Below, piece by piece: positions 7,866 to 16,550 of a stretch of 31,868 bases of DNA; the stretch's first letter is position 1, and every line of letters starts with the position of its first letter. Source of the stretch: an uncultured Desulfobulbaceae bacterium (GTDB lineage Bacteria; Desulfobacterota; Desulfobulbia; Desulfobulbales; Desulfobulbaceae); contig CALZIH010000027.1 of assembly GCA_945787305.1 (NCBI GenBank), positions 1-31,868 on the forward strand, given 5' to 3'. The position numbers and the translations under genes are program-made. The notes under the pieces were generated by a model, which saw only the letters and a program-made list of their open reading frames with translations, did not search any database and was not told the DNA's origin.

Positions 7866-8702
7866 ATGTGGGAATATACGGACAAAGTACAACAACATTT
7901 CATGAATCCACAGAATGTCGGAGAGCTGGATAACCCCAGCGGCACGGGGGATGTGGGTTCACTTGCCTGCGGTGACGCCCTGAAATTGACCATTAAAGTC
8001 GATGACAACGGCATTATATCCGACGCAAAATTCAAGACCTTTGGCTGCGCCTCAGCAATTGCTTCCTCCTCGGTGCTGACCGAAATTATCAAGGGCATGT
8101 CCATTGACGAAGCGGCAAACCTCACCAATGAAGATATTGCCGATAGACTGGGCGGACTGCCCAAGGAAAAAATGCATTGTTCGGTTATGGGCCGCGAGGC
8201 GCTGGAAGCTGCCATTGCCGACTATAGAGGTGTTATCCTTCCCATGGCAGAGGGTGAAGTTGTCTGTGAATGTTTTGGCGTCACCGACCTTGAGATTACC
8301 AGGGCCATTAGAGAATCCAGCCTACGTTCGGTGGAGGAAATAACAAACTTCACCAAGGCCGGCGGCGGCTGCGGCAAATGTGAGGATCGGCTGCGTGATA
8401 TTCTGCAGCGCACCGTGGAGGGCATTGCCGCTGAGAAAATCATTCCACTTAAAAACCAGCGCATGACCACGTTGCAGAAAATCAAAAAGATTGAAGACGT
8501 TTTGGAACGTGAAATCAAGCCAACCCTGAAAAAAGATGGCGGCGATATAGAGCTGGTCGATGTCGACGGCGACTTTGTCACCGTATCCCTGCGTGGTGCC
8601 TGTTCCGGCTGCCAGTCATCTCAGACCACCTTAAAAGAATATGTGGAAAAGAAATTACGCGAGCAGGTCGTCGAGTCCCTGATCGTTGAGGAGGACAAAT
8701 AA
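7866..8702 (+). CDS. nifU: NifU, three-domain Fe-S cluster scaffold
   Basis: NifU assembles Fe-S clusters from sulfur supplied by NifS and passes them to apoproteins in the cytoplasm. All three domains of full-length NifU are present in 278 residues. The IscU-like domain (1-125) has scaffold cysteines Cys35, Cys61 and Cys105. The central [2Fe-2S] ferredoxin-like domain (130-180) has Cys134, Cys136, Cys169 and Cys172 (CECFGVT and CGKC). The C-terminal Nfu domain (205-275) has the CSGC pair (Cys246, Cys249). GAGG 7 bp before the ATG supports the start. The stop TAA overlaps the ATG of nifS by one base, so the two are translationally coupled. No nitrogenase gene is nearby, so this pair probably serves as the general Fe-S system, as known in other anaerobes. 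Regulation may involve the dyad upstream. Confidence 0.95.
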   Translation: MWEYTDKVQQHFMNPQNVGELDNPSGTGDVGSLACGDALKLTIKVDDNGIISDAKFKTFGCASAIASSSVLTEIIKGMSIDEAANLTNEDIADRLGGLPKEKMHCSVMGREALEAAIADYRGVILPMAEGEVVCECFGVTDLEITRAIRESSLRSVEEITNFTKAGGGCGKCEDRLRDILQRTVEGIAAEKIIPLKNQRMTTLQKIKKIEDVLEREIKPTLKKDGGDIELVDVDGDFVTVSLRGACSGCQSSQTTLKEYVEKKLREQVVESLIVEEDK

Positions 8703-9892
8703 TGGACTGCGGCAGCGATAAAGTAATCTACATGGACAACAATGCCACCACCCGGCTTGCCCCGGAGGTGCTTGATGCCATGATGCCCTTTCTCACGGAT
8801 TGTTACGGCAATCCCTCCTCCATGCACACCTTTGGCGGCCAGGTGGGCAGGGCCGTTGAAGAGGCCCGGACGCAAATTGCCGACCTGATCGGCGCCGAAC
8901 CGCAAGAGATTGTCTTTACCAGTTGCGGCACCGAAAGCGATTCCACCGCTATCCTCTCTGCGCTGCAAACCTTTCCGGAACAACGCCATGTGGTGACAAC
9001 CCGAGTGGAACACCCAGCAGTCAAGAATCTCTGCGAAAGCCTGAACCAGCTTACCGGTCATAAACACCGGACCACCAGGCTCATGGTCGAGGCCGACGGT
9101 AGCCTGGACCTAGACAGTTACCAGGAAGCACTGACCGAGGATACGGCTATCGTCTCTGTCATGTGGGCCAATAACGAAACCGGGGTCATCTTCCCGGTAG
9201 AGAAAATGGCGGCCATGGCAAAGGAACGAGGCATCCTCTTTCATACCGATGCGGTTCAGTACGTTGGTAAACTCCCTATTAATATGCGGGAAAATCAGAT
9301 CGATTTCCTATCGATTTCCGGCCATAAGCTGCATGCACCAAAAGGAGTGGGTGTACTCTATGTGCGCAAGGGCAGCCCGTTTGTCCCTTTCCTCAACGGT
9401 GGCCACCAGGAACACGGACGAAGAGGCGGCACGGAGAACGTAGCCTCGATTATCGGTCTTGGCAGGGCCTGCGCTCTGGCAGCCGAAAAGATGGAGGAGG
9501 AAAACACCCGGGTCAAGGCCCTGCGCGACAAGCTGGAAAACGGGCTCCTTGATTCTATTCCAAAATCCATGCTTAACGGACACCCGACCGAGCGGTTGCC
9601 GAACACCGCCAACGTCAGCTTCGAATACGTGGAAGGTGAGGCCATTCTCCTGCACATGAACCAGTACAATATCTGTGCATCATCAGGCTCTGCCTGCACT
9701 TCCGGCTCCCTGGAGCCATCCCATGTCCTACGGGCCATGGGCGTCCCGTTTACGGCCGCGCACGGTTCAATCCGTTTCAGCCTTTCCGTGTACAATACCG
9801 AAGAAGAGGTCGATTTTGTTCTGGAAAAAATGCCGGCCATCATTGCCAACCTTCGCCAAATGTCGCCGTTCTGGAAGGAAGGCGAAGAATAG
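8702..9892 (+). CDS. nifS: Cysteine desulfurase NifS
   Basis: This PLP enzyme takes sulfur from L-cysteine, forms a persulfide and transfers it to NifU. The 396-residue protein has the class V aminotransferase layout: YMDNNATTRLAPEV at the start, TSCGTESDS, the HPAVKN region with the pyridoxal-stacking His, HTDAVQYVGK, the PLP-binding Lys209 in SGHKLHAPKGVG, and the catalytic Cys332 in SGSACTSGSLEPSHVL. The short active-site loop around the Cys marks the NifS/IscS group rather than SufS. GAGGAGG inside the end of nifU precedes the ATG. A possible terminator hairpin follows at 9927-9959. The assignment as NifS rather than IscS rests mainly on pairing with a three-domain NifU. Confidence 0.95.
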   Translation: MDCGSDKVIYMDNNATTRLAPEVLDAMMPFLTDCYGNPSSMHTFGGQVGRAVEEARTQIADLIGAEPQEIVFTSCGTESDSTAILSALQTFPEQRHVVTTRVEHPAVKNLCESLNQLTGHKHRTTRLMVEADGSLDLDSYQEALTEDTAIVSVMWANNETGVIFPVEKMAAMAKERGILFHTDAVQYVGKLPINMRENQIDFLSISGHKLHAPKGVGVLYVRKGSPFVPFLNGGHQEHGRRGGTENVASIIGLGRACALAAEKMEEENTRVKALRDKLENGLLDSIPKSMLNGHPTERLPNTANVSFEYVEGEAILLHMNQYNICASSGSACTSGSLEPSHVLRAMGVPFTAAHGSIRFSLSVYNTEEEVDFVLEKMPAIIANLRQMSPFWKEGEE

Positions 9893-9926
9893 CCTGACGA
9901 GATTGTTCCATTGTACCACACAGACT

Positions 9927-9975
9927 GATACGGATTTGACAGGCATAACAATCCGTATCCATTTACTGTTTTTTC
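9927..9975 (+). terminator. Possible terminator after nifS
   Basis: GATACGGATT (9927-9936) and AATCCGTATC (9950-9959) form a perfect 10-bp stem with a 13-base loop. A run of six T (9969-9974) begins about 10 bases after the stem. That spacing is longer than ideal, so termination may be partial and read into thyX. Confidence 0.5.
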
Positions 9976-10004
9976 TCTATATTTAAGCCGCCCGGAGGAT
10001 AGGG

Positions 10005-10937
10005 ATGAAAATCATTGCACCCTCTTATGAAGTTCTGGACAATCTTGACAACGAAAGCCTTGCCGTCCGTATCGAATTCTGCGGTCGTATCTGCTACAAA
10101 AGTGAAGATAAAATCGATCACGAATCCGCTCTGCCCTTTGTCTCCAAGATGGCGGAACACGGGCATAACTCGGTCCTTGAAATGGGTGTTGTCAGCCTGA
10201 GCATTGATGGTGTAAACGACGAACAGGTTACGGAACTTTTCTTGATTCAACCCCGTTACCTGCACATAGATCGCCAAGACGACAGCCTGCTGGTAACTGG
10301 CAGTGTTCGGGCTTTCCGCGAACTGCTCATGTTTCATCCCGACTGTATGATCGTCCAAGCCGCCTGCGCTTTTCTCCACAAACGGCACCCCTACTTTTTC
10401 AATACCATCCTGCCGGAAAACTGATTTTCTACTGCCGGCTCCATTTCCGTTGCCAAGATGGAACTGAGTGAAGTGGACAGATTGCCGGCAGACAAGTTGC
10501 TCAAGCACCGGCATATTGCGGTCAAATTTATTGTCAACCGGGCCGTTACCCATGAAATTGTTCGCCATCGCCCCTGTTCATTTTTACAGGAAAGTCAGCG
10601 CTATTGCAGGTACAGCGACGACAAGTTCGGCAGTGAAGTAACCTTTATCAAACCCATGTTTTATGATGAAGACAGTCCGGAATACGAAATCTGGCGACGA
10701 GCCATGCTGGACACCGAGCAGATGTATCTGCAGCTCCTTGCAACCTCCACGCCGCAGGCAGCCAGAACCGTCCTGCCCAACTCATGCAAGACGGAACTCA
10801 TAGTCTATGCAAACCTGGACGAGTGGCGACACATTTTTAAACTCCGTACAACCAAAGCAGCGGAACCTTCCATGCGCGAAGTGATGATCCCCCTGCAACA
10901 GGATTTCAAACAACGATTCCCCTCCATATTTTCCTGA
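10005..10937 (+). pseudogene. thyX: Flavin-dependent thymidylate synthase with one in-frame TGA
   Basis: ThyX methylates dUMP to dTMP using methylene-tetrahydrofolate and FAD/NADPH. The frame from 10005 (GGAGG 6 bp upstream) codes MKIIAPSYEVLDNLDNESL and continues in the same frame to 10937, but codon 140 (10422-10424) is TGA. After it the frame goes on with the complete catalytic half, including the ThyX signature RHRPCSFLQESQR (187-199) and the C-terminal RTTKAAEPSMREVMIP region. Both halves look fully conserved, so only a single base stands between this and an intact gene of about 310 codons. The possible restart ATG at 10458 has no ribosome site. The TGA lies in a variable linker, not at a catalytic Cys, so selenocysteine is unlikely. 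A TGG-to-TGA change, a sequencing error or readthrough are the options. Confidence 0.8.
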
Positions 10938-11006
10938 TCGGCCAGAGGAGTTCCCAGCCTTCTGTCGCCCCGATACCGGTCGCAATGTCTCTGTTGGACG
11001 GTAATT

Positions 11007-11217
11007 ATTGTCGGTGTCGAAAAAAGCCTCGACACCGACGGCGGAAAGGTAATAGCTCATTGTATTTCCGTACAGTGCAAAAAGCGTTTTTGAGTCTTTA
11101 AAAGACCTTCATCGTTGTCGGTGTCGAAAAAAGCCTCGACACCGATGGCGGAAAGGTAATAGCTCATTGTATTTCTGTACAGTGCAAGCGGAATTTGGAC
11201 TTTTTACGAGTCCATCA
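11007..11217 (+). repeat. Dispersed repeat family, locus B (two tandem units, 107 bp)
   Basis: The cleanest copies. The first unit has a perfect 11-bp hairpin, GTCGGTGTCGA-N8-TCGACACCGAC (11010-11039). The second begins at 11117, exactly 107 bp later, and differs only by a final T. Each unit then runs through GGCGGAAAGGTAATAGCTCA and TTGTATTTC; unit 2 ends with a second small hairpin, GGACT-TTTTACG-AGTCC (11197-11213). The block lies between thyX and fhs, on the same strand as both. No open frame or T-run is associated with it, so it is neither a gene nor an obvious terminator. Confidence 0.9.
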
Positions 11218-11442
11218 TCATTGACAAACCGTAAAAACTTTACTAGGTTTTCCATTTCGTCTTAGTTCTGCAGCATTTCTCCGCCATTTGCCAGACTTTA
11301 GATTTCCCCAATTTTTTGGGTGCAAGATGAAGGGTGGCGCCGAGGAATTCTGTCGAACACGTTATAGTAGTTGAGCACAGGAGTCTTCCTGCGCTGTCTT
11401 GTTTGTTTATCCCCATTATTAAAAACATTGAAGGAGGACCCT
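11218..11442. other. fhs leader region
   Basis: About 225 bp between repeat locus B and the fhs ATG. I see no gene, no riboswitch fold I can name and no good promoter pair. The only clear signal is the ribosome site AAGGAGG at 11431-11437. Confidence 0.4.
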
Positions 11443-13206
11443 ATGGTTTTGGATCCCACCAAGCACGCGGACTGGGAAATTGCTGAAGAGGCTGAAAGCC
11501 GGATGAAAACGGTGTACGAGCTGGGAGAACAGCTTGGCCTGGAAAAAGAAGAGCTACTCCCCCATGGCCACTACCTGGCCAAACTTGATTACCGAAAAAT
11601 CCTGAACCGGTTACAAGACAAGCCGGACGGAAAATATGTGGATGTAACTGCTATTTCTCCGACTCCGCTTGGCGAAGGGAAGTCAACCTGCGCCATGGGA
11701 TTGGTCCAGGGCCTGGGCAAACGAGGCAAATCCGTTGTCGGCGCCATCCGCCAGCCTTCCGGTGGACCGACCATGAACATTAAGGGTTCGGCAGCTGGCG
11801 GCGGCCTTGCCCAGTGTATTCCACTGACCCCGTTTTCTCTCGGCATGACCGGCGACATCAACGCAATCATGAATGCCCATAATCTGGGCATGGTCGCTCT
11901 CACCTCCCGTATGCAGCACGAGTGTAACTATACCGATGAACAGCTGGCCATGCGTAACCTGAAACGACTGGACATTCACCCCAAGAAGGTGGAGTTCAAC
12001 TGGATCATGGATTACTGCGCCCAGGCACTGCGCAATATCACCATCGGCCAGGGCGGCAAGATGGACGGTATGACCATGCAGTCAAGCTTTGCCATCGCCG
12101 TTAGCTCAGAGATTATGGCCATTCTCTCCATCGCCAAAGACCTTAAAGACATGCGCGAACGTATCGGTCGAATCGTCGTTGCCTACGACAAGCAGGATCG
12201 CCCGATCACCACCGCTGACCTGGAAGTGGACGGTGCCATGACCGCGTGGATGGTCGATGCCATCAACCCGAACCTGATGCAGACCCTGGAAGGTCAGCCA
12301 GTTGTAGTTCATGCCGGCCCGTTTGCCAACATCGCCATTGGCCAGTCATCGGTTATTGCCGACCGAGTTGCCCTTAAACTTGCCGACTACAACGTTACCG
12401 AGTCCGGTTTTGGTGCTGACATCGGCTTTGAAAAGTTCTGGAACCTCAAATGCCGTTACTCCGGCCTCAAACCCAACTGTGCTGTTGTTGTTGCCACCAT
12501 TCGGGCCCTCAAATGTCACGGCGGTGCACCGATTCCGGTACCGGGCAAACCAATGCCCGCCGAATACAGCGGTGAGAACGTGGGTTGGGTTGAAGATGGC
12601 TGCAAGAACCTCATTCATCACATCGAAACCGTCAAGAAAGCCGGCATCAATCCTGTTGTCTGCATCAACGCCTTCTATACCGATACCGACAACGAAATTG
12701 CTGCCGTTCGTCGCCTGTCTGAGGCCGCTGGCGCCAGGGTTGCCCTGTCACGACACTGGGAGCACGGCGGTGACGGTGCCCTTGAATTTGCCGATGCGGT
12801 TGCCGACGCCTGTGAGGAACCCAATGATTTCAAGTTCCTTTATGACCTCGAGACCCCGCTCTCAGAGCGCATTGAACTGATCGTCAAGGAAGTTTACGGC
12901 GGTGACGGTGTCAGCTACTCACCCGAAGCAGCTGCCAAGCTCAAGCGTATTGAAGCCGATCCAGAGATGAAGGAAATGACCACCTGTATGGTCAAAACCC
13001 ACCTTTCCCTCTCCCATGATCCAAAACTGAAGGGAACACCCAAGGGATGGACACTGCCGATTCGCGACATCCTGACCTACAAGGGTGCCGGCTTTGTTGT
13101 TCCCGTTGCAGGGGCCATCAGCCTGATGCCTGGTACGGCCTCCGATCCGGCCTACCGCCGTATTGATGTTGACACCGATACCGGGAAGGTAAAAGGCGTT
13201 TTCTAA
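11443..13206 (+). CDS. fhs: Formate-tetrahydrofolate ligase
   Basis: The enzyme joins formate to tetrahydrofolate with ATP, forming 10-formyl-THF. It is the first folate step of the methyl branch of the Wood-Ljungdahl pathway and a supplier of one-carbon units. The family is clear from the nucleotide-binding sequence TPLGEGKSTCAMGL (74-87), RQPSGGPTMNIKGSAAGGG (103-121) and GMTGDINA. The ATG at 11443 is chosen because AAGGAGG lies 5 bp upstream; an in-frame start at 11371 would add 24 residues with no ribosome site. The product is 587 residues, somewhat longer than the roughly 557 typical of clostridial enzymes, with the extra length at the N-terminus (MVLDPTKHADWEIAEEAESR). It stands as a single-gene unit closed by a strong terminator. 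Confidence 0.97.
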   Translation: MVLDPTKHADWEIAEEAESRMKTVYELGEQLGLEKEELLPHGHYLAKLDYRKILNRLQDKPDGKYVDVTAISPTPLGEGKSTCAMGLVQGLGKRGKSVVGAIRQPSGGPTMNIKGSAAGGGLAQCIPLTPFSLGMTGDINAIMNAHNLGMVALTSRMQHECNYTDEQLAMRNLKRLDIHPKKVEFNWIMDYCAQALRNITIGQGGKMDGMTMQSSFAIAVSSEIMAILSIAKDLKDMRERIGRIVVAYDKQDRPITTADLEVDGAMTAWMVDAINPNLMQTLEGQPVVVHAGPFANIAIGQSSVIADRVALKLADYNVTESGFGADIGFEKFWNLKCRYSGLKPNCAVVVATIRALKCHGGAPIPVPGKPMPAEYSGENVGWVEDGCKNLIHHIETVKKAGINPVVCINAFYTDTDNEIAAVRRLSEAAGARVALSRHWEHGGDGALEFADAVADACEEPNDFKFLYDLETPLSERIELIVKEVYGGDGVSYSPEAAAKLKRIEADPEMKEMTTCMVKTHLSLSHDPKLKGTPKGWTLPIRDILTYKGAGFVVPVAGAISLMPGTASDPAYRRIDVDTDTGKVKGVF

Positions 13207-13231
13207 ACCATTACCAAATACTTTCTTTACA

Positions 13232-13277
13232 AAACCGGGTCAAAAGTGCATTGCACTTTTGACCCGGTTTCTTTTTT
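13232..13277 (+). terminator. Strong intrinsic terminator of fhs
   Basis: An 18-bp perfect stem (13232-13249 with 13253-13270) closed by the loop ATT and followed by CTTTTTT. It lies 26 bp after the fhs stop. The perfect stem could also act on the opposite strand, though the A-run there is short. Confidence 0.95.
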
Positions 13278-13346
13278 GTAGTATTATCGATCATAGGGCC
13301 GTATCCTCCATCATAATTAAAGTACAGGGAACCATCCGCACTTTTC

Positions 13347-15533
13347 ATGGCAAAAAAAACACCTAATAAGCCAGCCGCCCAGAAAGCCTCTATGAAACGG
13401 ACGGTAAAAGACCAGTCCGGTGCAGGCAAATTTAAAATCGGCGAACTCCTGCAAAAAGCAGGCTACATTACGGCAAATCAGTTTGAAGAGGCCAAAGCGA
13501 TCCATAAAAAGACCGGGGAGCGCCTTGGAAGAATCCTCTTGGAAAACGGCACGTTGGAAAGAGACACCATCCCAAACTTTCTCAGCCGCATGCACAACTA
13601 CACCCTGGTCACCATCGACGACGAACCCCCCAGTCAGGAAGCACTGGACTTGCTTCCCTATGAAACCGTTAAGCAATACCTCGCTTTACCCCTGCGCAAA
13701 GCCGGCAACACCTTGCAGATCACCATGGCCGAGCCCACCGATCATATCGAGGTCGAGGCGCTGCAGGATATTGCCAATATGGGCCTGAACGTCTGCGTTT
13801 CAACGGCCCGGGACATTATCGATTCGTATAAAAAATATTATAAAATCGATGAAGAGGAGTATAAAAGCTATTTTAGCTTCCATCAGGAAGAAGTCGAAGA
13901 AGAGGAAATTACTCAGGTCGAGGACTTCGGCGCTCTGGTTTCCGATGCCGCCGATGATTTTGAAATCGAAAGCGGAATGCAGGACGAGAGTGCATTCGAC
14001 CAATTTTCCGCCTCTGACGCTCCCATTATCAAACTGGTGAACGGCATCCTGGTCAAGGCCGTGCAGGATGGGGTCAGTGATATCCATATTGAGCCCTTCG
14101 AAAAAACCATGCAGGTGCGGTACCGTAAAGATGGGGCGCTGTTTAAGTCCATGAACCTGCCCTTGACCATTAAGAACGCCTTGGTCGCCCGTATGAAAAT
14201 TCTGGCGGATCTGAATATTACTGAACGAAGGGTTCCCCAGGACGGCCGTATTAAAATGCGACTGGGACGGAACAAGGCTGTTGATTTTCGCGTCTCCACC
14301 CTACCCCTGCTTTTTGGCGAGGGTATTGTTCTTCGTATTCTAGATAAAAGCTCGCTCAATGTTGACCTTACTAAACTCGGTTGTGAGGTGGATACCTTTG
14401 AGGCGCTCAAACGGTGTCTCCATAAACCACAGGGCATGTTACTTGTTACAGGCCCCACGGGTTCAGGAAAGACGGTTACCCTCTATTCGGCCTTGAACTC
14501 GCTTAACAGTGAGGACATCAAAATCCTGACCGCTGAAGATCCGGTGGAATTCAACTTCAAGGGCATCAATCAGGTAAACGTCAACACCGAAGTCGGTATG
14601 ACTTTTGCCGCAGCCCTGAAGGCCTTTCTTCGCCAGGATCCGGACATCATCATGGTCGGTGAGATTCGTGACATCGATACCGCCGGCATTGCCATGAAGG
14701 CCGCTATGACAGGCCATCTGGTATTTTCCACCCTGCATACCAATGATTCTCCGGCCACTGTCGGCCGTATGGTCGATATCGGCATCCCACCCTATTTACT
14801 TGCTTCTTCGCTGTCCATGGTTCTATCACAGCGTCTTGGTCGCCGACTCTGCACAAACTGTCGTGAACCAGCAACCTATGACAAAAACAAGTTGTTGAGT
14901 TGTGGATTCAAAGAAGAAGAACTTGACGACCTCAACCTGTACAAGGCAAAAGGCTGTAACGATTGCAATGGCCTGGGCTACAAGGGTCGGGTCGGCTTCT
15001 TTGAGCTCATGGAAGTGACCGACGAGGTCGCCAAAGCCATTCAAGCTGAGGTTTCGGAGGAACAACTGCGCAAGGTCGCCGTGCAGGAGGGAATGTATAC
15101 CCTGCGCCAAGCCGCGCTGCAGAAGGCCCGCGAAGGCGTCACCAGTCTTGAAGAAGTCCTCCGCCGCACGGTGGTCCATGAAGACAGCCTACCCGCCTAT
15201 CTTGTCAACCCGGACGTGGAAGAGTATCAGGAAGGCAAGGTGGCCGTGCTTCGAGGCGGGAAAAAAATCGCCGAAATCACCGAACCCGGCGAGTATTTTG
15301 GCGAGATGGCAGCCATTCTCGATGAGTCCCGTTCCGCATCTATTCTTTCCTCCGGTCGCTGTACTGTCAAACGCTACCCAGGCGATAAACTAAGTGAGTT
15401 GATCGAAAAATATCCCGAAGTCTCGAGGCATCTCTTCAAAACCCTAACCGTACGCCTGCAGAAAACAGATCGGATAGTGGTCCAACTTGCCAGCGGCGGC
15501 AGAAGCAAACCCCAGGTTGTTCGTCGGGCATGA
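13347..15533 (+). CDS. pilB: Type IV pilus/type II secretion assembly ATPase with C-terminal cNMP-type domain
   Basis: A 728-residue GspE/PilB-family ATPase that would power pilus extension or type II secretion at the inner membrane. The N-terminal MshEN-like domain (about 28-165) shows KIGELLQKAGYITANQ and RLGRILLENG, the paired motifs that bind c-di-GMP in MshE-type ATPases. The motor domain (about 225-610) has Walker A GPTGSGKT (369-376), Walker B DPDIIMVGEIRD (431-442), and the tetracysteine zinc site CTNC (502-505) and CNDC (537-540). After the usual end, residues 615-710 form a Crp-like nucleotide-binding unit with PGEYFGEMAAILDESRSAS, including the phosphate-binding Glu and Arg; its first strands look shortened. 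The fused tail is unusual. The stop overlaps the next ATG by 4 bp. PilB versus GspE cannot be decided, because no other pilus or secretion gene is in view. Confidence 0.9.
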   Translation: MAKKTPNKPAAQKASMKRTVKDQSGAGKFKIGELLQKAGYITANQFEEAKAIHKKTGERLGRILLENGTLERDTIPNFLSRMHNYTLVTIDDEPPSQEALDLLPYETVKQYLALPLRKAGNTLQITMAEPTDHIEVEALQDIANMGLNVCVSTARDIIDSYKKYYKIDEEEYKSYFSFHQEEVEEEEITQVEDFGALVSDAADDFEIESGMQDESAFDQFSASDAPIIKLVNGILVKAVQDGVSDIHIEPFEKTMQVRYRKDGALFKSMNLPLTIKNALVARMKILADLNITERRVPQDGRIKMRLGRNKAVDFRVSTLPLLFGEGIVLRILDKSSLNVDLTKLGCEVDTFEALKRCLHKPQGMLLVTGPTGSGKTVTLYSALNSLNSEDIKILTAEDPVEFNFKGINQVNVNTEVGMTFAAALKAFLRQDPDIIMVGEIRDIDTAGIAMKAAMTGHLVFSTLHTNDSPATVGRMVDIGIPPYLLASSLSMVLSQRLGRRLCTNCREPATYDKNKLLSCGFKEEELDDLNLYKAKGCNDCNGLGYKGRVGFFELMEVTDEVAKAIQAEVSEEQLRKVAVQEGMYTLRQAALQKAREGVTSLEEVLRRTVVHEDSLPAYLVNPDVEEYQEGKVAVLRGGKKIAEITEPGEYFGEMAAILDESRSASILSSGRCTVKRYPGDKLSELIEKYPEVSRHLFKTLTVRLQKTDRIVVQLASGGRSKPQVVRRA

Positions 15534-16330
15534 GAACGCAAAAAATTTCCGTCTACATCATTGCCTACAACGAGGCTGAGAAAATCCGTTCCGCCATCAA
15601 CTCAGTACTGTGGGCCGATGAAATCATCCTCGCCGACTCCTACAGCCAGGACGATACCGCAGCCATTGCCGAGGAATTAGGCGCCAAGGTTGTCCAGGTC
15701 GACTTCAAAGGGTTTGGCGATCTGCGAAACCGAGCCATGGCCGCCTGCAGCCACGAATGGATCTTTTCCCTGGATGCCGATGAACGCTGCACTCCCGAGG
15801 CCAGAGATGAAATCGAGGCAACCGTTGAACTTACGGACGCTGTGGATGCCTACTATATTCCCCGTCGAAATTTTTTTATGGGCCGCTGGATCAAGCATTC
15901 CGGTTTCTATCCGGATTACCGGCAACCGCAGCTCTTTAAGAAGGGCACGCTGGATTTTAAAAACGACGACCCGGTACATGAAGAGTACAAGATCATCTCC
16001 GACAAACCTGTCGGCTACCTGCAAAAGCCCATCTGGCAATTTCCCTATAAAAATCTTGAAGAAGTAGCACACAAGGCCAACAAGTATTCCTCACTGGGCG
16101 CAAAAAAACTCCAGCAACGGGGCCGCAAAGCCACTATGCTTACTGCACTGTTGCGAGGTTGTTGGTCGTTTTTTCATATGTACATCTTAAAGAAAGGTAT
16201 TCTTGATGGTTGGCCGGGGGTGGTCATTGCCGTCGGCAACTTTGAAGGGACCTTCTATAAATACGCAAAGCTGGTTGAACTGCAGAATAACTGGCAGCCG
16301 CCCGATTCGCCGCCGTTACAGAGGGGTTAG
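15530..16330 (+). CDS. GT2 glycosyltransferase, WaaE/KdtX-like
   Basis: A 266-residue family 2 glycosyltransferase. The nucleotide-sugar fold is seen in ISVYIIAYNEAEKIRSAINS at the start, DEIILADSYSQDDT, and the metal-binding DADE (82-85). The HEEYK stretch and the length match the WaaE/KdtX group, which adds a glucose-like sugar to the inner core of lipopolysaccharide. It is a cytoplasmic or membrane-associated enzyme with no membrane segment. It begins inside the stop codon of the PilB-type ATPase (ATGA overlap), so the two are cotranslated, an odd pairing for a pilus motor. The donor and acceptor sugars cannot be told from sequence. The glycan genes on the other strand begin 220 bp downstream, convergent. 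Confidence 0.9.
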   Translation: MRTQKISVYIIAYNEAEKIRSAINSVLWADEIILADSYSQDDTAAIAEELGAKVVQVDFKGFGDLRNRAMAACSHEWIFSLDADERCTPEARDEIEATVELTDAVDAYYIPRRNFFMGRWIKHSGFYPDYRQPQLFKKGTLDFKNDDPVHEEYKIISDKPVGYLQKPIWQFPYKNLEEVAHKANKYSSLGAKKLQQRGRKATMLTALLRGCWSFFHMYILKKGILDGWPGVVIAVGNFEGTFYKYAKLVELQNNWQPPDSPPLQRG

Positions 16331-16550
16331 CCGCGTACGGACAAGGTTCAGTTCAATTCAGAGCCAGCACACTCAATAAATCCCATGATCTTATAGGGTC
16401 CTTTAGATCCTGAACCTGGAATAACAGTTCTCTTCGTGAACTGCTCCGCCCTTTATCCATTGTTGCACCAAATACCCGCCTCCTTTCTTCCGAGTCACCT
16501 GGCAACGCTTTTGCCGTACAGGGCATTGCTAACAGGAAATCACAAGACAT

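Noticed and set aside
10422..10424. Selenocysteine codon in thyX
   Set aside because: The TGA is not at a catalytic Cys position and the following hairpin is weak.
11010..11146. Terminators formed by the repeat hairpins
   Set aside because: No T-run follows the stem on either strand.
11243..11428. 61-codon minus frame in the fhs leader
   Set aside because: Basic, low-complexity product with no start signal or neighbour context.
12311..12880. 189-codon frame in fhs
   Set aside because: Shadow of fhs in another frame, rich in Pro, Leu and Thr as expected of such shadows.
16353..16550. 65-codon minus frame in the convergent gap
   Set aside because: No ribosome site or family; it directly follows the membrane protein gene by chance.
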